Part shown: in pieces, positions 15,688 through 24,644 of the stretch
How positions within the stretch are numbered: the first letter of the stretch is position 1
How the letters are laid out: the number at the start of each line of letters is the position of its first letter
Source: Kalymmatonema hyalinum WJT4-NPBG1
GTDB lineage: Bacteria; Cyanobacteriota; Cyanobacteriia; Cyanobacteriales; Nostocaceae
Reading direction: 5' to 3'
DNA: 35,356 bases
NCBI GenBank assembly: GCA_019359075.1
Contig: JAHHIB010000091.1
Span: 1 to 35,356 of the forward strand
The notes under the pieces: model-generated
What the model was told of the DNA's origin: nothing
The model's database searches: none
What the model saw: the letters and a program-made list of their open reading frames with translations, nothing else
Program-made: the position numbers and the translations under genes

Positions 15688-16653
15688 ATGAAAATTCTGG
15701 TTGTAGAGGATGATACACCAACCGCAGTAGCTCTGACAGAAGCACTAACCGCTCATAACTATATAGTCAATACGGTGGCTGATGGTCAAACAGGTCTGCA
15801 ACTCGTACAAAACTTTGAATATGACCTCATTGTGTTGGATATCATGTTGCCCAGTTTGGACGGCATTAGTATTTGTCAGCAACTGCGTTCTCAGCAGTAT
15901 CAAATGCCAATCATGGTACTGAGTGCAAAAAATAGCAGTATTGATAAAGTCATGGGGCTAAATGCAGGTGCAAGTGAAGAGTATTTAGGTAAAGTCCTAC
16001 CATCCCATCGTTCAAACGTGTTTTTAGCTAGTAAAACTTATGAAAAAAATAGGGATGGTGTATGGCGAGAATTGGAGCGATCGCTCAAACGTCTCAAAAC
16101 AGATTATCTTGATTTGTGGCAACTGCATAGTATTGCTTTCCCCGAACAACTGAAAACCATTTTTAGTCCCTCTGGCGCAATTAAAGCTCTAGAAGAAATT
16201 CAACAGCAGAAACTCGTGCGTTTTGTTGGTATTACAGGACACCGTGAACCAGATGTCATGATTGAAGCCCTGCGTCGTTATTCCTTCCACACGGCTTTGA
16301 TTCCTGTCAATGCAGCAGACAAACACCATCCACGCCCGTACTTCCCAGGAGTTCTAGAAGTTGCTCAGAAACAAAATGTCGGGGTGATTGCGATGAAAGT
16401 CCCTGCTTACGGGAAGTTGTTTCAAGCAGGTGGTTTGACAAGTATGCTGCAAGCCTTCAATTACATCAATTACAGCTTGTCCCAGCCTGGGGTTCATTGT
16501 TGCATAATTTCTGCTGATAACGTGAAACAACTAGAAGAAAATGCCTGGATAGCAAGTATTTTCAGACAACTGAATGATACGGAACTTGCTGCTATTGAAG
16601 AACGCACTGCTAAAATTTGGCAGGACACCACATTCTACCGCGCTTGGGGTTAG
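15688..16653 (+). CDS. Chimera: response-regulator receiver fused to aldo/keto reductase C-terminus
   Basis: 321 residues from ATG 15688, which follows TAGGGA and begins MKILVVEDD like OmpR-type regulators. Residues 1-94 are a receiver domain with the acidic pocket (E7, D8, D9), phospho-acceptor D51 (IVLDIMLPSLDG) and S79; it breaks off at MGLNAGA, before the conserved Lys-Pro. From about 15973 the frame is an aldo/keto reductase lacking its first ~75 residues (SEEYLGKVLPSHRSNVFLASKTY, LERSLKRLKTDYLDLWQLHS, VRFVGITGH, VGVIAMKVPAYG). The catalytic Lys of ASKTY (K116) is kept, but the catalytic Asp/Tyr region is lost. A deletion probably fused two genes in frame. Neither half is complete, so activity is doubtful. 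Confidence 0.82.
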   Translation: MKILVVEDDTPTAVALTEALTAHNYIVNTVADGQTGLQLVQNFEYDLIVLDIMLPSLDGISICQQLRSQQYQMPIMVLSAKNSSIDKVMGLNAGASEEYLGKVLPSHRSNVFLASKTYEKNRDGVWRELERSLKRLKTDYLDLWQLHSIAFPEQLKTIFSPSGAIKALEEIQQQKLVRFVGITGHREPDVMIEALRRYSFHTALIPVNAADKHHPRPYFPGVLEVAQKQNVGVIAMKVPAYGKLFQAGGLTSMLQAFNYINYSLSQPGVHCCIISADNVKQLEENAWIASIFRQLNDTELAAIEERTAKIWQDTTFYRAWG

Positions 16654-16974
16654 TATAGCCGACGTATTAGGGCGAATTTTCAGTAGTACGGTACTTACAG
16701 CACTTTTCAAAAGATCAGACCACAAATCGCAGGGTGGAGAGAAGTCCTGCAGGCGGGTTTCCCGCCGTAGGGAACTTCGGGCCATTGCCCATAAAAGCTT
16801 ATGTGATGGACATTTGAGATATTAGTGGGCAATGCCCACACAAAAGAAAACCGCTGTAATGCAGCTTCTTAGACAATCAAAGCGAGTTCAGACATAGTTC
16901 AGGCAAGATACCTGTCATACAAGCGCTACCTTTTCACACAAAATTATATAAATACTGAATTTTGGTATGCAATA
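16654..16974. other. Intergenic stretch with three small hairpin repeats
   Basis: No gene was seen. It contains GGCGGG-TTT-CCCGCC (16752-16766), the GGGTTTCCCG-type cyanobacterial repeat also found in the IscB leader; a GGGCCATTGCCC segment near 16780; and GTGGGC-AAT-GCCCAC (16825-16839). The last two share the GGGCAATGCCC core. Confidence 0.5.
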
Positions 16975-17931
16975 GTGAAGAATTTTACTTTGAAAATAGC
17001 TGTGTGCAGTGTGTTACTGAGTGTGTTGGCTGCACAACAAAGTAGCGGAAATAGCGTTAATAGTCTACAAACCATCATGAGCAGCAATGCCAAGGTGGAA
17101 AAGCTGTCTGCTGGCTTTAAGTTCACAGAAGGACCAGTTTGGGAGCAACGTGGGTTTCTACTGTTTAGTGATATAGGTGCCAATACGATATATAAATGGA
17201 CTCCTGCCGGTCAGATTTCTGCATTTCGTCGTCCTGCAGGGCATTCCAACGGCAATACACTTGATCAGCAGGGACGCTTAATTACTGCTGAACATGACCG
17301 TCGCTTAATACGTACCGAAAAGGACGGTACCATCATGACTTTAGCTGAACGCTACCAGGGCAAGCGGCTGAACAGTCCAAACGACGTTGTGGTCAAGTCA
17401 GATGGTAGCATTTACTTTACTGACCCTCCCTATGGCATCGGTAAGGAAAAAGAAGAACTCGGCTTTTATGGAGTTTATAGGCTGTCATCAGATGGAAATC
17501 TAACGTTGCTCACCAAGGAGATGGTACGCCCTAATGGACTCGCTTTCTCACCAGATGAGAAAAAACTCTATGTGAGTGATTCCGAAAAGGGACATATCCG
17601 GGTCTTCCAGGTTAAGCCAGATGGAACGCTGAGTAAGGGACAGGTCTTTGCAGAGTTACCTGGTCCCAAAGAGAAAGGCGTACCCGATGGCATGAAAGTG
17701 GACGTGGAAGGCAATGTTTACTGTACTGGGTCAGAAGGGGTGTGGGTTTTTTCGCCATCAGGAAAGCTGCTGGGCAAGATTTTCGTGCCAGAGGTGGTAA
17801 CAAATTTGGCTTGGGGTGATAAGGACTATAAAACTCTTTACATAACTGCAGTCACTGCTATTTATCGCATCCGCCTGAATATTGCAGGGGTGCAACCCGG
17901 TCAGTCTGTATTTCCTATGCGTAGAAAATAA
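16975..17931 (+). CDS. SMP-30/gluconolactonase/LRE family protein, exported (copy 1)
   Basis: 318 residues starting at GTG. Residues 1-25 (MKNFTLKIAVCSVLLSVLAAQQ) form a signal peptide, so the protein should be periplasmic or membrane-anchored. The rest is a six-bladed beta-propeller of the SMP-30/gluconolactonase family: FTEGPVWEQRGFLLFSDI (blade 1, metal-ligand Glu), NSPNDVVVKSDGSIYFTDPPYG (Asn-Asp metal site), VRPNGLAFSPDEKKLYVSDS and GVPDGMKVDVEGNVY (Asp near the active site). Such enzymes open sugar lactones with a divalent metal. A paralogue lies inverted at 20856-21785. The SbmA/BacA-like ABC gene begins 14 bp after its stop, so the two are likely co-transcribed. Confidence 0.9.
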   Translation: MKNFTLKIAVCSVLLSVLAAQQSSGNSVNSLQTIMSSNAKVEKLSAGFKFTEGPVWEQRGFLLFSDIGANTIYKWTPAGQISAFRRPAGHSNGNTLDQQGRLITAEHDRRLIRTEKDGTIMTLAERYQGKRLNSPNDVVVKSDGSIYFTDPPYGIGKEKEELGFYGVYRLSSDGNLTLLTKEMVRPNGLAFSPDEKKLYVSDSEKGHIRVFQVKPDGTLSKGQVFAELPGPKEKGVPDGMKVDVEGNVYCTGSEGVWVFSPSGKLLGKIFVPEVVTNLAWGDKDYKTLYITAVTAIYRIRLNIAGVQPGQSVFPMRRK

Positions 17932-17945
17932 CTCGTTCATTCAAT

Positions 17946-19673
17946 GTGCATTCATTGTCGAATATGGCAAAGAATTCTGTTTTCATGAGTCAGAAAAAAT
18001 ATCCAAAAAATAACCTGAAGTTTTTCCAGCAATTTTGGGCAGTTGCTCAACTCTACTGGTGTAGTGATGAAAAATGGGGGGCGATTAGTTCCGTTTTGAT
18101 TCTTTTGGTATTGTTGCAAGTAACCACCCAGCTTAATGTCTTTTCAAACACTCAACAGGGTAATTTTCTTTCCGCTCTCGCGGCGAAAGATGCTCACAGG
18201 TTCTGGACAAATATTGGCATTTTTTTAGGGTTACAAATTATCTTGGTTCCCGTTGGAACTTGCTACAGCTATGTCCGATTTAAACTCATTTTATGTTGGC
18301 GATGCTGGTTAACTAATCATTTTATAGGAGAATATTTAAGTAACCGAGCTTTTTATGAACTCAATAACTTTCAAAAAGAGATTGATAACCCAGACCAACG
18401 GATATCTGAAGATATACCAGGCTTTACTGAAGTCTGTTTCTCTATATTTTTGGATATTTTCAATACTTGTGTACAGCTGATTGCTTTTAGTGGGGTTCTC
18501 TGGGGAATTTCACCAACTCTCATAATTTTTCTAGTCATTTATGCTGTCACTTGTACTCTCATAGCGATTGGTTTCTTTGGAAAAAAAATAGTTCAAATCA
18601 ATTTCGAGCAGCAGAAAAAAGAAGGTAACTTCCGTTTCGGTTTAGTCCGTTTTCGAGAAAATGCTGAATCTGTTGCTTTTTATCGCGGAGAAGCACAGGA
18701 AACAAACCTGCTGAAATTCCTATTCAATCAAGTGTTTAAAAATTTTAATTATTGGATAGTTTGGCAACAAATCTATTTTGGCTCTTTCATTAGAGCTTAT
18801 GAGGTTATTCCTCCTATTTTACCAGCATTGGTTATAGCTCCAAAGGTGATTTTTGGTGAGTTTGAAGTTGGTAAAATTGCAGAAGCTTCAGGAGCATTTA
18901 TGGCTCTCAATAGAGCCATGTATCTCATTATCAGGAGGTTTGAAAATTTAACGAGTTTGGGTGCAGGAATTGAGCGTTTGTCTGAATCTTATGATTTTCT
19001 CCAACAGCCAAAAAGAGAAATTAAGACCAGAGTAACTCAGTATGCAACCATTAATACGATAGAAGATAACTGTTTAGCTATCCAAAACTTGACTTTGTAT
19101 ACACCAAACTATCAGAGAACTTTATTTCGTGATATTTCAGCCGAACTGCAACCAGGACAAGGGCTGTTAATTAAAGGGACGAGTGGCTGTGGGAAAAGTT
19201 CTCTATTACGGGCGATCGCTGGGCTATGGGATTCTGGTACAGGTACAATTATCAGGCCCAAACTAGAGGAAATTCTGTTTTTGCCTCAACGTCCTTATAT
19301 GGTTTTGGGGACTCTCCGCAATCAGTTAATTTATCCTCAAACCCATGTGAATATGACTGATGATGAACTTCATCAAATCTTGCAACAGGTCAATATACCA
19401 AATTTAGTTGAAAGATGCGGTGGTTTTGAGGTTGAAAGAGACTGGGCTGATGTGCTTTCTTTAGGTGAACAACAGCGTATTGCCTTTGCGCGGCTGCTGA
19501 TTGCCAAGCCAAAATATGTGATTTTGGATGAAGCTACTAGCGCTTTGGATATCAAGAACGAGGAAAACCTTTATCAGCATCTATTAGATACACAGACAAC
19601 TTTTATGAGTGTCGGTCACCGTTCTACTCTCTTCAAATATCACCAGATAACCTTAGAATTAACACCCCCATAA
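17946..19673 (+). CDS. ABC transporter, SbmA/BacA-like membrane domain fused to ATPase
   Basis: Up to 575 residues. Residues about 25-340 form a membrane domain of the SbmA/BacA (ABC_membrane_2-like) type, with FWAVAQLYWCSDEKWGA, the EISxRxxxxLT-like region LCWRCWLTNHFIGEYLSNRAFYEL, and IDNPDQRISEDIPGF, the family hallmark. Residues about 370-570 are a nucleotide-binding domain: Walker A GTSGCGKSS, signature LSLGEQQR, Walker B YVILDEATSALD and switch His VGHR. Relatives carry peptides, cobalamin or very-long-chain acyl compounds; the substrate here is unknown. It starts at GTG 17946, with ATG 17964 or 17985 as alternatives and no clear ribosome binding site for any of them. It closely follows the lactonase gene. 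Confidence 0.88.
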   Translation: MHSLSNMAKNSVFMSQKKYPKNNLKFFQQFWAVAQLYWCSDEKWGAISSVLILLVLLQVTTQLNVFSNTQQGNFLSALAAKDAHRFWTNIGIFLGLQIILVPVGTCYSYVRFKLILCWRCWLTNHFIGEYLSNRAFYELNNFQKEIDNPDQRISEDIPGFTEVCFSIFLDIFNTCVQLIAFSGVLWGISPTLIIFLVIYAVTCTLIAIGFFGKKIVQINFEQQKKEGNFRFGLVRFRENAESVAFYRGEAQETNLLKFLFNQVFKNFNYWIVWQQIYFGSFIRAYEVIPPILPALVIAPKVIFGEFEVGKIAEASGAFMALNRAMYLIIRRFENLTSLGAGIERLSESYDFLQQPKREIKTRVTQYATINTIEDNCLAIQNLTLYTPNYQRTLFRDISAELQPGQGLLIKGTSGCGKSSLLRAIAGLWDSGTGTIIRPKLEEILFLPQRPYMVLGTLRNQLIYPQTHVNMTDDELHQILQQVNIPNLVERCGGFEVERDWADVLSLGEQQRIAFARLLIAKPKYVILDEATSALDIKNEENLYQHLLDTQTTFMSVGHRSTLFKYHQITLELTPP

Positions 19674-19828
19674 GCCAAATAGAAATATTGTAGATAGAAA
19701 TTCTGCCAATCTATAGACTACCGTGTTTGAAATATTTGATTTTACTCAAACAATCTATTGCGATTATTGAGCGAAGATTTTAATGTACAAGAAAAAATAA
19801 ACTTGATGTCAATATAGAACTGCCTTAA

Positions 19829-20821
19829 TTATCGTCCCAGAATTTTTCTGGCTTCTTGTTCAGCATTCTCAGTTACGCGTGGAATTAAAGTATATGTGGT
19901 AGTTAAATCCATTTTTTCCCCGACTCGCAGTGTTTTTAGCGTACTGAGGAATTCAAGCTCTACGTAACCCTTTGGGTCTAAGTTGGTATAAATTTCGGCG
20001 CTACTGTTGTTGTCGGGATAACTTGCTCCAGATACTCTTGGTGAGTCAATGCGGACTGCGACTTTTTCACCCATCCATAATAATGTACTAGCATCGCAGC
20101 CTATTTTATGGGATTTATTGCGATCGCGTGTCAAGGACAATAAGCCGTTGTCTACCTTTAAGTTAGCTGGTAAATCTTCAGATTGCTTGTTATAACCTTC
20201 AGGAAAAATGGACGGTTGGGGTAGTGCTGCGTAGACTGCAAGGGGGTCGCGCAACTGTGTAACAATCCATACCGAAACATCTTTTGACTTACCCTTAACT
20301 TTTTCGTAAGTAGTAGTTACTTTCATTACAGCTTTTTCTGGTTCAAGTGTAATTTTACGGTAGAACCTAATGCCGTAGAAAGGGTCAATGGGAGAGTGAA
20401 GCGTCACCTCGCTGCGATTAACTCTTGCTGTAACTGGTATAGAATCAAACGTAGCTAGAGGAGGCCAACCTCGTCCTGTGATTTTTTCCCATTCAGATTG
20501 GGGTGCGGGCCACGTTTTATCACCCCCAGCACCAAAGTAACCCCATTCTTCAGATTTGATGTTAGGTGCTTTACCATACACCTGGTCATTTTCCCAGAAT
20601 GTACTTTCTCCATCTTTGAAGCGAAACTGCATTATCCGTCCTACTGCTGGGACTACAACCGCTTCTACTTGACCATTACTTAAAATATAAGAATCTCGCC
20701 AGCCTTGGTAATTGGTTTTGGTAACTGTAATTTTTGCCAGGATACTTGCGGTTACTCCTAAACAACAAGAAACTGTGAGCAAGAATCCCAAACAAAATAA
20801 TAGCAAGCTTTTGGTCTTCAT
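19829..20821 (-). CDS. DUF4380 protein, exported
   Basis: 330 residues. An N-terminal signal peptide (MKTKSLLLFCLGFLLTVSCCLGV) is followed by a DUF4380 domain: YQGWRDSYILSNGQVEAVVVPAVGRIMQFRF is its usual opening. The family has a beta-sandwich resembling galactose mutarotases, and the mixture SEWGYFGAGGDKTWPAPQSEW plus GRGWPPLATFDS is typical. This suggests a periplasmic carbohydrate-binding or mutarotase-like role, unproven. It starts at the ATG at 20819-20821 and lies 34 bp downstream of the second lactonase gene on the same strand, so the two probably form an operon. Confidence 0.82.
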   Translation of the reverse strand: MKTKSLLLFCLGFLLTVSCCLGVTASILAKITVTKTNYQGWRDSYILSNGQVEAVVVPAVGRIMQFRFKDGESTFWENDQVYGKAPNIKSEEWGYFGAGGDKTWPAPQSEWEKITGRGWPPLATFDSIPVTARVNRSEVTLHSPIDPFYGIRFYRKITLEPEKAVMKVTTTYEKVKGKSKDVSVWIVTQLRDPLAVYAALPQPSIFPEGYNKQSEDLPANLKVDNGLLSLTRDRNKSHKIGCDASTLLWMGEKVAVRIDSPRVSGASYPDNNSSAEIYTNLDPKGYVELEFLSTLKTLRVGEKMDLTTTYTLIPRVTENAEQEARKILGR

Positions 20822-20855
20822 AGTTTATCCAAAATTTCACTATAAGTTTGCAATT

Positions 20856-21785
20856 TTAATTCTGCCCCGGTTTGACGCCTGCAATATTCAAGCGAATGCG
20901 GTAAATACTCTTTCCTGCCGTAATATAAAGCGTTTTGTAATCTTTATTGCCCCAAGCTAAATTTGTTACTGATTCGGGAACAGGTATTTTGCCCAGAAGT
21001 TGACCTGTTGGCGAAAAAAACCATACTCCTCCAGAACCGCTACAGTAGATATTGCCTTTGGCATCCACCTTCATACCATCAGGTACACCTTTATCTGTGG
21101 GTCCAGGCAACTCTGCAAACACCCTACTGTTAGCTAATGTCCCATCTGACTGGACATCAAAAACGCGGATATGTAATTTTTCGGAATCACTAACGTATAA
21201 TTTTTTCTCATCTGGCGAGAAAGCAATTCCATTGGGACGCACCATCTCTTTGTTCAACAATGTTAGGCTTCCATCTGGTTTCCAGCGATAGATACCATAA
21301 AACCCAAGTTCTTCCTGTTCCTTTTGAATACCGTAGGGTGGGTCAGTAAAATAAATGCTACCATCCGACTTAACTACAACATCATTGGGACTATTGAGGC
21401 GTTTTCCCTGGTAGCGTTCAGCCAAGATTGTTATTTTACCGTTTTTTTCTGTACGTGTCAGTTGGCGGTTATGTTGAGCAGTAATTAATCGTCCTTGTCG
21501 ATCAAAAGTATTACCGTTGGGATTTCCCGCAGGACGACGAAATACAGAAATACCGTTAGTTGTCCATTTATAGATTGTATCGGCGGGGATATCACTGAAG
21601 AATAAAAAGCCGCTTGGATTCCAGACTGGTCCTTCTGTAAATTTTAAACCACTAGATAATTTTTCTACTTTGGCGTTACTGTCCATAATGGCTGGTACGT
21701 TAGCGGAGGTATTCCCCCAGCTTTGCTGTACCATCAATAAGCTAAGTAATAAATTGCACGCACCTATTCGTAAAGTTTTTTTCAC
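20856..21785 (-). CDS. SMP-30/gluconolactonase/LRE family protein, exported (copy 2)
   Basis: 309 residues from GTG 21783-21785 (VKKTLRIGACNLLLSLLMVQQ, a signal peptide). This start has AGGT upstream and matches the GTG start of copy 1; an ATG at 21827 would add 14 residues unlike a signal peptide. The beta-propeller motifs are the same as in copy 1: FTEGPVWNPSGFLFFSDI, NSPNDVVVKSDGSIYFTDPP, VRPNGIAFSPDEKKLYVSDS and GVPDGMKVDAKGNIY. Whole stretches of more than 25 residues are identical between the copies, although the DNA differs at many third positions. It is the first gene of a probable operon with the DUF4380 gene. Confidence 0.9.
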   Translation of the reverse strand: MKKTLRIGACNLLLSLLMVQQSWGNTSANVPAIMDSNAKVEKLSSGLKFTEGPVWNPSGFLFFSDIPADTIYKWTTNGISVFRRPAGNPNGNTFDRQGRLITAQHNRQLTRTEKNGKITILAERYQGKRLNSPNDVVVKSDGSIYFTDPPYGIQKEQEELGFYGIYRWKPDGSLTLLNKEMVRPNGIAFSPDEKKLYVSDSEKLHIRVFDVQSDGTLANSRVFAELPGPTDKGVPDGMKVDAKGNIYCSGSGGVWFFSPTGQLLGKIPVPESVTNLAWGNKDYKTLYITAGKSIYRIRLNIAGVKPGQN

Positions 21786-21960
21786 TCTTACCTGCCCAAC
21801 TGAAGCGAAAATTCCATTTGTTAACATTAATACTACGCTGATACCGCATTTTCTTTAAACATATCCGGAAAAGCAAGATTGATTACATAGTTCATAATTT
21901 ATGCATTATCTTCTACGCCATCAACCGATTCAGCATTGATATATCCGTAACACGTCAAGA

Positions 21961-23415
21961 TTAATTTTTTGGTGTTGGAACAAGTTTTCTCACTTTACCA
22001 TCACTCTTAGATGTAACATATATTTCTCCTTCTTCATCTATCCCAAACCGGACATCAGAACGTTTGCTACCAATAATTTGTAGAAAAGCAGCTTCTTTTT
22101 TGCCATCAAATAGTCTCAATTCTTTTATTGTTGCTTGTTTACCATTCACAAGTTCATCTACAGGTACATGAAAAAAACGCGCATCACTGCCAAAATCAGC
22201 AAAAATATATTGACCAATTAATTCAGGAATTGCTTTACCCCTATAAACATAACCACCTGTAATTGCAATTCCATAGAAACCTGGATAGTCCTTTGGTACA
22301 TGATGACTATATTGAGCAACAGGATAAGTGTAACTGTACTTGGCATCATCTTTAGGTAAAGGAAACAGAACCTTCTCATTTTTTTCATCTATAACCCAAG
22401 TCCCTTCCCGGTTTGCCCATCCATAATTAGCCCCTTTGATACCGAGATTTACTTCTTCAATAAAAGCCTGACCAGTATCAACAATCAACATTTTGCGATC
22501 GCCACCTGTATCCCAGCTAAAACGATGGGGATTACGCAGCCCATAAGCCCAAATTTCCCCTAATGTTTTTGGATTCCCATCATTAGCAAAAGGATTATCT
22601 CCAGGAATGCCATACTTGCCGTTGGCACTATTGTTACCAAAAGGATCTATCCGCAGAATTTTACCTAAAGGTGTACTCAGATCCTGTCCATTATCGAGGG
22701 GATCTGTATCACTGACAGGAAAGCTGTTACTACCCCCGTCAGCTAACGCTATATACAACATCCCATAATCAGCATCTCCGGGTTTAGCATTAGGATTAAA
22801 GCCTAATTGTCCTGTATTATGGTCTTCGTAGGGCTGTTCAATACGCATTATTTCCCGAAATGTTCCGGTAAAAGTATTTGCTGCAGGGTTAGCAGCTTTC
22901 CACTCCCGAATTACATCGTGATGAGAACTTTCTATAGTATTGTCTTTGCTATCAAAAATCCTTTTTGTGATAGGAAAATCGGGAATGCGATTATTTTTTT
23001 CTTCACTATGTACAGTGTAGAAAATACCATATTTAGCAAATTCTGGGTGAAAAGCAAAATAGGAAAAACCCTGTTGTGAAGTCTCATAGCTAAAGCCTGG
23101 ACATACTAAATTTTTAAAATTCATATATAAAGAAGCTTTCCCATTAATAATCACATAAAACTTACCTCGCATATCATTGATAAATAACCTGCCACTACCA
23201 TCACCTGCATGGGTTAAAAAATTCAATCGCGCTACTTTTTCTCGCCCAGTTCCGCTTTTGGGAATTTGTACAATTTCTTGCAGCCCTACAGCTAGTTTTG
23301 ATTTTTCTATTTTTTCAGGAATCGGGTCAGTTATTTGGGCAAAAGAAATACTAGAAAAAGCTAAAATTGAAATAATAACTAAGCAAATACAAAAAATAAC
23401 GTATAACTTTTTCAT
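21961..23415 (-). CDS. PQQ-type glucose/sorbosone dehydrogenase family protein, exported
   Basis: 484 residues. A signal peptide (MKKLYVIFCICLVIISILAFSSISFAQ) precedes a GSDH-type beta-propeller: RLNFLTHAGDGSGRLFINDMRGKFYVI, FSYFAFHPEFAKYGIFYTVHSE, YEDHNTGQLGFNPN (candidate catalytic His), MLYIALADGGS, GKILRIDPFG, WAYGLRNPHRFSWD and ITGGYVYRGKAIPELIGQYIFADF. Members oxidise aldoses at C1 with PQQ on the outside of the cytoplasmic membrane, giving lactones; some members may use other sugars or lack PQQ. With the two lactonases next door, an aldose-to-aldonate route in the periplasm is a reasonable inference. It starts at the ATG at 23413-23415. Confidence 0.88.
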   Translation of the reverse strand: MKKLYVIFCICLVIISILAFSSISFAQITDPIPEKIEKSKLAVGLQEIVQIPKSGTGREKVARLNFLTHAGDGSGRLFINDMRGKFYVIINGKASLYMNFKNLVCPGFSYETSQQGFSYFAFHPEFAKYGIFYTVHSEEKNNRIPDFPITKRIFDSKDNTIESSHHDVIREWKAANPAANTFTGTFREIMRIEQPYEDHNTGQLGFNPNAKPGDADYGMLYIALADGGSNSFPVSDTDPLDNGQDLSTPLGKILRIDPFGNNSANGKYGIPGDNPFANDGNPKTLGEIWAYGLRNPHRFSWDTGGDRKMLIVDTGQAFIEEVNLGIKGANYGWANREGTWVIDEKNEKVLFPLPKDDAKYSYTYPVAQYSHHVPKDYPGFYGIAITGGYVYRGKAIPELIGQYIFADFGSDARFFHVPVDELVNGKQATIKELRLFDGKKEAAFLQIIGSKRSDVRFGIDEEGEIYVTSKSDGKVRKLVPTPKN

Positions 23416-23549
23416 TCACCTGGAAATCCTAATGTCAAATTAAATTAATAAGGCAAAACCACATATTCAATATCTCGCTTGGCTGAAGAAAATTTTGCTG
23501 TCCGTATGTGCTTTGTCCACGTCAGCTTTTGGTTGAGCAAGCTTTTGAG

Positions 23550-24584
23550 CTAGGACGATCGCTCCCCATCAGTAAGGTTATCTTGAAAAAGATAATCACA
23601 TTCCATCAAGGTTATAGGTTTGTGTACAAACGCGATGCCAATGTCTTGCTTGATCTTCACACTCTGCTTGTTGTACTTCTTTGCTTTTTCTACATCTCCC
23701 AAGCAAAAGTAAGCCTCTGCTAAAGATTGCAGACAACTAGCTTCCCCCTGGCGATAGCTTAACTGACGACCGCTGTACCAACCCTCTTGGTAAATCCAGA
23801 TTGCATCCTTGATCCAGCCTTGAGATATATAAAAATCTCCCAGACCCCTTAGATTTTGAACTTGTAATTCGCCAGCACCTATTTCCTTGGCGATCGCCCA
23901 GCTCTGCTTGTAGCACTTTTCTGCTTGAGATATGTTGTTCATAGCTTGATAGTTATTTCCCTGCTCGTGTAAAGCATGAGCCTCCAAAGAGCGCAATAAT
24001 AGCTCTCGTGCAATCACCAAACGCCGCTCAGTTAATTCTATGGCTTGGGCATATTGGCTCATGAAATAGTAAGACGATCGCATTTGATAGAGAACCATCG
24101 CCTCGCTAAGTTTAGCGCATGTTGATAGGAATATGGCTTGAGCCTGCTTGTAATACTCTATTGCTTGATAAAAAGCATCTTGGTGATAGAAAGTGTCTCC
24201 TATAAGTGCAAGAGCATTCCCTTCCCCTGAGCGGTCATTGACCGTCCTGAAAATGTCTAAAGCTTGTTCATAAAACTCTCTCGCCTTGGAGAACTCCCGC
24301 ATATCTAAACAAACATTTCCAATGACAAATTCTGATGACATTCCTTGTAAAGGTTTATCGGTATACAGCCCCAACAACTGACGAACGAGTTCCATTAAAG
24401 TATTAGAAAAGTACCAGTCTCTTCTTAGCGCTGTCAGAACAGATGCGCTTTGTAGGGTTGTCTGGACTAAATCCGTATTTACTAGACTTTGGTTACATTT
24501 CAAAATTTCACATCTTGCGGCTTTAGAATTCATCAGCAGCACTACTATCAGTTCAAGATAGGATTGGCAGCGTTTTTGATTCAT
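23550..24584 (-). CDS. Tetratricopeptide-repeat protein
   Basis: 344 residues, all-helical, with about five to six TPR units from residue ~80 to ~315. Examples are EFVIGNVCLDMREFSKAREFYEQALDIFRT, ALIGDTFYHQDAFYQAIEYYKQAQAIF, HEQGNNYQAMNNISQAEKCYKQSWAIAKE, LRGLGDFYISQGWIKDAIWIYQEG and LQSLAEAYFCLGDVEKAKKYNKQSVKI. TPR arrays are protein-binding scaffolds. No enzymatic domain was seen and no signal peptide. The first ~75 residues are helical and unrecognised. It starts at the ATG at 24582-24584, 61 bp after the cyanobacteriochrome gene on the same strand, so co-transcription is likely and a joint signalling role is conceivable. Confidence 0.85.
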   Translation of the reverse strand: MNQKRCQSYLELIVVLLMNSKAARCEILKCNQSLVNTDLVQTTLQSASVLTALRRDWYFSNTLMELVRQLLGLYTDKPLQGMSSEFVIGNVCLDMREFSKAREFYEQALDIFRTVNDRSGEGNALALIGDTFYHQDAFYQAIEYYKQAQAIFLSTCAKLSEAMVLYQMRSSYYFMSQYAQAIELTERRLVIARELLLRSLEAHALHEQGNNYQAMNNISQAEKCYKQSWAIAKEIGAGELQVQNLRGLGDFYISQGWIKDAIWIYQEGWYSGRQLSYRQGEASCLQSLAEAYFCLGDVEKAKKYNKQSVKIKQDIGIAFVHKPITLMECDYLFQDNLTDGERSS

Positions 24585-24644
24585 AACATCTATCCATAAA
24601 TGGTTCGTAACTTGTGAGACAAAAATTTATCTTAAATTGTGTGT

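Noticed and set aside
16975-21785. Inverted lactonase copies as a site of active inversion
   Set aside because: The two DNA sequences differ at many third positions, so long identical tracts for homologous recombination are lacking.
23416-23549. Searched for a small gene between the sugar dehydrogenase and the TPR gene
   Set aside because: Only 134 bp, no start with a ribosome binding site and no recognisable peptide.
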